Part shown: positions 16,669 through 18,724 of the stretch, piece after piece
Position numbering within the stretch: the stretch's first letter is position 1
Layout: every line of letters starts with the position of its first letter
Translations under genes and position numbers: made by a program
Origin: JBCAWW01 sp039024315
GTDB lineage: Bacteria > Bacteroidota > Bacteroidia > J057
Assembly: GCA_039024315.1 (NCBI GenBank)
Contig: JBCCQN010000163.1
Location: forward strand, 1 to 18,724
Reading direction: 5' to 3'
Length of the DNA stretch: 18,724 bases
The notes under the pieces: generated by a model
What the model saw: only the letters and a program-made list of their open reading frames with translations
Databases searched by the model: none
Told to the model about the DNA's origin: nothing

Positions 16669-16687
16669 AAGCGTTCCGCGCAGCGGT
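16669..16687 (+). repeat. Module B copy
   Basis: AAGCGTTCCGCGCAGCGGT is an exact 19-nt match to the module B part of 1124-1166 and 1700-1742. It includes the CCGC-GCA-GCGG hairpin. Confidence 0.9.
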
Positions 16688-16755
16688 TAGGGGAAGAAAT
16701 ATCTTTGGTCGTAGAGAGAAGTCAGAGTATCAACTGGGGCTCTGTTTGGGGCTAT

Positions 16756-16775
16756 TGCTTCGCAGAACGCTTATC
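16756..16775 (+). repeat. Module A fused to the inverted arm of module B
   Basis: TGCTTCGCAGAACG (16756-16769) is module A lacking its first C, and the GCTAT before it also matches the flank of the copy at 1700. It runs into CTTATC. Together AACGCTTATC is the reverse complement of GATAAGCGTT, the base sequence that begins module B in the full copies. The modules are therefore rearranged here. Confidence 0.8.
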
Positions 16776-16918
16776 TCGGTTGATGTATAATTTGCTACAG
16801 ATATCAATGCAGATAGAAAGGCCGCTCTAGAATGCATTATCGCTCATAGAGTCAATGCTGTCTCCCATCACCTGTTGCGGAATTATTGATCGTAAATATT
16901 TCGAAACCAGTAGTCGTC

Positions 16919-17449
16919 CTATTTTTTCTTAGGTCTAAAGACTTTAATCACCTGCTCATCGCATTCTAAAAAGGGACCCTCCATGAGGTCGATACAATAA
17001 GGTACCGCAGGAAAAACGGCATCTAGACATTCTCTGATTGACTTTGGTTTGCCGGGTAGGTTGATAATTAGGCTGCTGCCTCTGAGACCAGCAGTTTGCC
17101 TTGACAAAATCGCAGTTGGTACATACTTCAAGGATTCTGCCCTCATCAATTCTCCAAAGCCCGGCATCATTCTATCGCATACTGCCATCGTTGCTTCTGG
17201 GGTAACATCTCTTTTTGCCGGACCCGTACCTCCTGTAGTCACCGCCAAGCAACATTTTTCTTGGTCGATCATCTCAATGAGGGCTTGTTCGATTATCTCT
17301 TGCTCATCGGGAACGATTTTATAGACCTTTTCCCATTTTGAAATTAGGTAATCATCTAGGGTGCTGATGATCGCTTTGCCGCTTATATCTTCATAAACCC
17401 CTGCATTGGCTCTGTCGCTTACGGTCAGGATTCCTATTTTTATGGACAT
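16919..17449 (-). CDS. mogA: MogA-like molybdopterin adenylyltransferase
   Basis: A 176-residue protein of the MoaB/MogA family. MogA adenylylates molybdopterin so that molybdate can be inserted to form the molybdenum cofactor. Motifs seen are GILTVSDRA (6-14), TTGGTGP (71-77), RDVTPEAT (80-87) and GSSLIINLPGKP (124-135). The first and third motifs with SG at 23-24 fit MogA better than the MoaB branch, but the sequence alone does not fully separate them. The protein is cytoplasmic with no extra domain. No other molybdenum cofactor gene or molybdoenzyme is in the window. The gap of about 200 bp to anmK holds repeat module B and AGTATT-type motifs, so an operon with anmK is unlikely. Confidence 0.88.
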   Translation of the reverse strand: MSIKIGILTVSDRANAGVYEDISGKAIISTLDDYLISKWEKVYKIVPDEQEIIEQALIEMIDQEKCCLAVTTGGTGPAKRDVTPEATMAVCDRMMPGFGELMRAESLKYVPTAILSRQTAGLRGSSLIINLPGKPKSIRECLDAVFPAVPYCIDLMEGPFLECDEQVIKVFRPKKK

Positions 17450-17617
17450 CTATCTTTTTTAAGTAGTATGACAATAGTATTTAGTATTAAGACTTTGAAA
17501 AAACGACCTCAATGGGGTAAAGAAGCAATCTTTCTTAGTACTAACTCGAATTTAAAATTAGGTACGCTGCTACAGATCACAAAATGTAGGTGCGGGTAGG
17601 TCTGCCTCAGCCTGAGA

Positions 17618-17638
17618 ATAAGCGTTCCGCGCAGCGGT
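17618..17638 (+). repeat. Module B copy next to the anmK 3' end
   Basis: Matches the 21 bases of 1146-1166 exactly (ATAAGCGTT followed by CCGCGCAGCGGT). No module A is nearby. CTCAG-C-CTGAG, a small palindrome, lies just before it (17606-17616). It begins 14 nt beyond the anmK stop and contains no T run, so it is not a standard terminator. Confidence 0.9.
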
Positions 17639-17652
17639 GCTCCTCCCAACAA

Positions 17653-18724
17653 CTAGCTAAGCACTTTGATGCCTCCCCTGGCCGGAAGATGAATCGCACC
17701 CGTTACCGCCGGAAATTGTGCACCAGTGGCACCGGCTTGGATGGTCGGTAAGCCCAGCAAGGTACGCAATCCCAAAAAGGCAAAACCAATCGCCTCTTTA
17801 TAGTCTCCGATTGCGTCAGTGGTTTCGGCGATCTTGACGTCAAGGGGCGCTAGGGCCTTAGCGATCTCTGCCATCATAAAGCGATGATGTCGTCCTCCAC
17901 CCGTAATCAGCATAGATTGGGGACCGCAATTGAGACTTTTGACCCCTAAGGCGATTTGTTGCGCTTGATGAATAACCAAAGTGTGCAGTACATCCTCTAT
18001 TGGCAGCTCAAAGGGCGCGATAGTAGGCAAAAGTACTTGTTCAACCCACTCCCAGCCAAGACTTTTGGGTGCTGGCAGTTGATAAAAGGGAATAGCATTT
18101 AGGGCATCGAGCAGGGCTTGATCTAATTGACCAGAAGCGGCTAGGGCACCAGCAGGATCATACTTAGTCTCTGTCTCAGGTCTAGCTCGCATATAAAGAT
18201 AGTTGAGGATACCATTGGCAGAAGAAACGTCAAAGGCTGTCCCCTGATAGGCGAGATTAGAAAAGCCACCAAGATTGAGAAATAGCTTGTATTCGGGAAA
18301 GAGGTATTGCTCAACCAAGGGAATTAGCGGCGCTCCTTGCCCACCAAGGGCTACGTCCTTATTGCGGAAGTTGCTTACGAGCGGGCAGGGAAGATAAGAA
18401 ACGATGGTTTCGCCGTCGCCAATTTGACCAGTAAAGTTTTTTTCGGGTTGGTGAAATATGGTTTGTCCGTGGCAGGCAACGAAGTCTGGTTGGAGATTCT
18501 CCTCTGCGAGGAACGCTTGTAATGCTTTGCCAATAAAGTGGCCAAAGTAAACGTGGGTTTTGGCATAAATCTCGGCTGATTGCTCCATCAAAAGGCTAAG
18601 TCGGCGTCGCCAACGATCATCAAAAGCTACGGCTCTCGATGCCTCTAGTGAAAAGGATAAGCGTTCCCCGTCAAGGGTAAAACGACAATAGGCCAAATCT
18701 AAACCATCCATAGAAGTCCCGCTC
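17653..18724 (-). CDS. anmK: Anhydro-N-acetylmuramic acid kinase, 5' end cut by the window
   Basis: 356 residues are visible. AnmK opens the anhydro ring of anhydro-MurNAc and phosphorylates it to MurNAc-6-phosphate in cell-wall recycling. Numbering from the first visible codon, motifs are SGTSMDGLD (1-9, the family's N-terminal ATP-site motif), CHGQTIFH (84-91), NFRNKDVALGGQGAPL (118-133), NLGGFSN (150-156), FDVSSAN (164-170, where FDxGPxN is common), TGGGRHH (274-280) and DAIGDYKEAIGFAFLG (303-318). The frame stays open to the right edge through SGTS, so the true start is a few codons beyond the window; an internal ATG at 18709-18711 would cut off the ATP-site motif and is not the start. 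The C-terminus (GGIKVLS) looks complete. Confidence 0.95.
   Translation of the reverse strand, partial: SGTSMDGLDLAYCRFTLDGERLSFSLEASRAVAFDDRWRRRLSLLMEQSAEIYAKTHVYFGHFIGKALQAFLAEENLQPDFVACHGQTIFHQPEKNFTGQIGDGETIVSYLPCPLVSNFRNKDVALGGQGAPLIPLVEQYLFPEYKLFLNLGGFSNLAYQGTAFDVSSANGILNYLYMRARPETETKYDPAGALAASGQLDQALLDALNAIPFYQLPAPKSLGWEWVEQVLLPTIAPFELPIEDVLHTLVIHQAQQIALGVKSLNCGPQSMLITGGGRHHRFMMAEIAKALAPLDVKIAETTDAIGDYKEAIGFAFLGLRTLLGLPTIQAGATGAQFPAVTGAIHLPARGGIKVLS

Larger units (their letters stand above)
16493..16918. other. 426-bp intergenic region with A and B modules
   Basis: No convincing gene. A plus-strand open frame at 16543-16830 runs through both repeat modules and has no family features. 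The region holds one module B and one module A, listed separately. I see no clear promoter for the DUF547 gene and no terminator for the mogA-like gene. Confidence 0.6.

Noticed and set aside
16543..16830. Plus-strand 95-residue open frame in the mogA-DUF547 gap
   Set aside because: It crosses repeat modules B and A, has no family-like sequence and no recognisable ribosome binding site, so it is most likely a by-product of the repeats.

Overview
This window looks like chromosome from a member of the Bacteroidota, most plausibly a Saprospira/Lewinella-type lineage, though the class is an inference. The case rests on a complete SprA (the outer-membrane translocon of the type IX secretion system, found in this phylum), the ruvA-sprA gene pair, a PorT-like beta-barrel protein, a DUF6495-like protein, and a promoter of the Bacteroidota type (TTG, 20 nt, TAnnTTTG). 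Most genes lie on the minus strand. I saw no rRNA, tRNA, CRISPR array, prophage or classical transposase.

Layout. 123-1111 (+): a translationally coupled pair, a DUF6495-like protein and a YkgJ-type cysteine-cluster protein. 1124-1742: a nested repeat structure around a small GIY-YIG nuclease gene on the minus strand. 1751-1783: the sprA terminator. 1803-9248 (-): sprA, with an awkward start region. 9249-9589: a 341-bp leader between ruvA and sprA. 9590-10183 (-): ruvA. 10266-11033 (-): a secreted beta-barrel protein, divergent from a YciO/Sua5-family gene at 11122-11757 (+). 11758-12039: intergenic repeats and a strong terminator. 12040-15539 (-): a membrane ferredoxin protein of NosR/NapH type and, just upstream of it, a membrane-anchored FAD/NAD oxidoreductase, probably one operon. 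15689-16492 (-): a DUF547 exported protein with its own terminator. 16919-17449 (-): mogA-like. 17653 to the right edge (-): anmK, cut off at its 5' end.

How the genes work together. SprA and RuvA are housekeeping neighbours. The FAD oxidoreductase and the polyferredoxin membrane protein look like two halves of one electron-transfer complex: NAD(P)H oxidation at an FAD protein, then Fe-S clusters in a roughly ten-helix membrane protein. Its final acceptor is not visible here. AnmK recycles cell-wall anhydro-MurNAc, and MogA acts in molybdenum cofactor synthesis with no other cofactor gene nearby.

The most unusual signal is non-coding. A family of short hairpin-forming modules recurs at five intergenic places and is absent from the genes. 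Module A is CTGCTTCGCAGAACG and module B is AAGCGTTCCGCGCAGCGGT. At 1124-1742 two 43-bp A+B copies, differing at one base, lie in direct orientation outside two inverted ATCCCGG/CCGGGAT hairpins, which in turn bracket the GIY-YIG gene. This resembles a small nuclease-associated mobile or homing element and is the best candidate here for an undescribed system.
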